From Zeugodacus cucurbitae (Eukaryota; Arthropoda; Insecta; Diptera; Tephritidae): a stretch of 64,000 nucleotides of DNA. The number at the start of each line of letters is the position of its first letter. Positions within the stretch are counted from its first letter, which is position 1. The notes beneath the pieces are model-generated. The model was not told the origin of the DNA. It saw nothing but the letters and a program-made list of their open reading frames with translations, and did no database searches. Shown here in pieces: positions 61,641 to 64,000 of the stretch. The translations under genes were made by a program, and so were the position numbers. The stretch spans positions 14,259,501-14,323,500 of the forward strand of contig NC_071671.1 of NCBI RefSeq assembly GCF_028554725.1, read 5' to 3'.

Positions 61641-62499
61641 TTTTTTTTTTTCAATATTTGTTTATTTATTGAATCTGCTCTTTGGAGCCTAACAATAAGT
61701 TATCAAATCTTAATTCTAATTAAAACTAGACAAGCTCAACCAAGTGATTGAGTTGTTTTGGTGAAACGTTGCTCATCAGTGTGCTGGCATATCTCTTCTT
61801 TTTAGACGCGATTGATTGCAAGAATGTGCTAAAGCGTTAGCCAATGGGTTTGGATGATCTCGGAGTTTGGATAAATATTTGTGTCTGCTGTTCTCTACTT
61901 CTTTCTTTACCATGAGAATACCAAGATCTTTATGGATATTTTCATTACGCATGTACCACGGTGAGCACGTGATTGTTCTAAGCATTTTTGATTGAAATCT
62001 CTGAATTATATCGATATTGGTTGCACAGGTCGTACCCCACAGTTGAATGCCATACATCCAAATCGGCTTTATGACCGCATTGTATAAAAGCACTTTGTTG
62101 TCTAAGCTAAGTTTAGAGTTTTTATTTAAAAGCCAATTTAAATTTGCAGCTCTTATCTTCATGCACGTTATTTTACTAGATATATGTTTTCTCCACGTAA
62201 GCCTTCTGTCTAGGTGAATACCAAGATAGGTAACTTCATTCGCTTGAGGCACTAGAATATTGTTCATTTTTACTGTCGGGCACATTTTTGGTCTTAGGGA
62301 AAATGTAACATGCTTGCACTTTTGTTCATTTACTTTTATACGCCAGTTTGCTAGCCATTCTTCGACAAAAATCAAATGATCTTCTAATACTCTTGATGTT
62401 ATAATTGGGCATTTGTTTCGGTTCACTAAAGCTGTGTCATCCGCAAAAGTTGATGTCAAAACATTACTAGCTGTTGGAAGGTCTGCTGTATATATTATG
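61641..62499 (-). mobile_element. Jockey-type LINE 3' part, second copy, cut by T5
   Basis: As 43661-44519, with the FADD motif close to the T5 edge and the frame ending at 61776. The poly(A) is the T run at 61641-61651. Confidence 0.85.
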
Positions 62500-64000
62500 C
62501 AGAGAACTTACAACATAGAGAAGGTGCAGGTTCGACAGCGAAATAAATTCAAGTCTGAAAACTTTCAACGGGGGAATTTACCACACAACCGGGGAATTCA
62601 CCTTTTGAAAAGTTAACAGCGATTTCAGTTTTAGCAGCAGGGAATCTGTAAAACGAGAAATTGCTGGCACATGAAATAATCATGTGATATTTTTCAAATC
62701 CATTTAAATTTTTTATTATTTTTTATTTTATGTTATTTTAAACTAATTTATAAATTGATATAATTACTAATTAAAATCGTATTTTTACCAAATTATTAAT
62801 AAAAGTAATAAAAATAATGTTTATGATGGGCGTCGAACCTGATGCCCTTTCTCAACTAGGGAATTCGATGGCTAGGCAAAATAGGAAAATATGTGTGAAT
62901 AAAATATGCGAGAATTTATCAATTGATGGTAAACAATTCTGAAAGTCATATTTTATTAATTTTATACATTATTCAATAATATTTTTATTTCATTTGATTC
63001 TCTATCTATTTTTCATTTAATTTTTATTAAATATTTTTTTATTTATTTTAAGTAAATTCTTATTTATATCCGATTTAAAAGTTTGTCTTATTCGTTAATT
63101 ATTTAAATAAACTATATAATAATCTATAATATCATTATGAACTCGAACAATCATTGATTTGCCGTCGGCAGATTTCAAATATTTTTGCTACCATACGCGT
63201 GCAGAAATACATATGTATGTATATACATATGTACGTATAAATGTGAACATACAAATCTACATTCCTCACATTTGTCACTTCGACACATCTTCAAAAAAAA
63301 AAACAACTCGCCTACAACAAAAAATTACAACAGCATTTTCATTCATAAACGCATGCGTATCAACAACAAAGCAAGTGGACTTCACTCATAAGCGCAAGCG
63401 TCGCGCACATCTCCGCGCATGTCTTGCCCAAAAGCGGTTTGTCTGAAATTCAAATTCAAACAATTTCTGATATTTCCTTCAAAAGAGAAAACTGGCAGTG
63501 GCCGAGAATCATATTCATATTTCTATTAGAACTAGCATCTTGTCCTATGGATTATGAAATATCAATTAAGCTGACTGACTACCAATAGATATGATGGTGC
63601 TGGTGGTACGCGCGCACCCGCTTTTTAGACGGTGCTCGGGTTCAAATCCTGGCCGAATTCTTATTTTTCGCATATATTTATATTTCTGCCACAATTGATG
63701 GCAAATATGAAAATTGATTCTTTTGTGAATTTTGTCAAGCTGCTTGCACTGTTGTCACATTTCACTAGACTTCAGCACCAGCAACGAAATATGATTCCTA
63801 ATTTTTGCCATCGTCGCGAGGAAGCAGTTTGTCGACACCGACGTGTGCAGCGGGGAAAAGAGTTGACATATTGTTTCTGCTTCTTGATGTTCATAGTTTT
63901 TTGTAGTGAGTTACTCATGTATGTAAGTTTGTATATGCGTTGGTTTGTTTTTTGACGGTCATTCACATTCACATATTCTAATTGGTGCGTTTGCTGTTGC
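62500..64000 (-). mobile_element. Transposon T, copy T5, incomplete at window end
   Basis: The first 1501 bases of an inverted T copy, equivalent to 44520-46019 of T3. It differs from T3 by T to G at 62805, one extra A in the A run near 63299, and T to C near 63795. The right terminus is outside the window. Confidence 0.88.

Larger units (their letters stand above)
54705..64000 (+). repeat. Direct repeat unit 2 (T4-Y-T5), cut by the window end
   Basis: A copy of 36724-46020 displaced by 17,980 bp and nearly identical. It carries the same nested elements in the same order. Confidence 0.9.

Noticed and set aside
26543..64000. CRISPR or satellite array as explanation of the repeats
   Set aside because: The repeated units are kilobases long with transposon ends at the joins; there are no short regular repeats with spacers, and the DNA is clearly eukaryotic.

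Overview
This is eukaryotic, AT-rich, intron-style intergenic DNA with no complete host gene that I can support. The repeat content suggests a higher dipteran, most likely a tephritid fruit fly: RTE-type and jockey-type LINE copies, a mariner remnant, a Helitron remnant, and a dispersed repeat whose ends carry the inverted motif TATACTCTCGCAA. The species is an inference from remembered repeat families, not shown by a marker gene.

Layout. 1-26542 is single-copy-looking, gene-poor sequence. It holds a nearly full-length but broken RTE-like LINE (2697-5533, minus, 9-bp target duplication), a 1.4-kb dispersed repeat (6014-7410), a 1.17-kb element with inverted termini (12294-13458), a 5'-truncated RTE-like LINE with a 13-14 bp target duplication (15402-16213, minus), and a diverged tandem duplication (23400-24230).

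From 26543 to the end the window is built from three modules. T is a 2355-bp non-autonomous DNA transposon with perfect 29-bp terminal inverted repeats beginning CAGAGAAC and 6-bp target duplications. X is about 7.8 kb and Y about 5.4 kb. The order is T1(+) X T2(+) Y T3(-) X-inverted T4(+) Y T5(-), with T5 running off the window. This makes an inverted repeat with arms of about 10.2 kb around Y, and a direct repeat with a period of 17,980 bp. The copies differ at only a few bases.

X followed by Y is the original order: T2 has matching ATGTTA target duplications and interrupts one Helitron helicase remnant that continues on both sides. T3 and T5 interrupt the reverse transcriptase of a jockey-type LINE, and the sequence beyond T3 is not the rest of that LINE. 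T4 joins the ancestral flank of the T1 insertion to the right flank of T2, and carries an extra 21-nt piece of terminal repeat at the join. The breakpoints therefore lie exactly at transposon ends and carry excision-like scars. This points to aberrant transposition by P-type or similar chemistry as the cause of the palindromic amplification. An assembly or haplotype-merging artefact is the main competing explanation.

One possible host exon with a good TATA promoter lies in Y (40725-40994, repeated at 58705-58974). It is cut off by an RTE-like LINE fragment and has no ATG in frame at its start.
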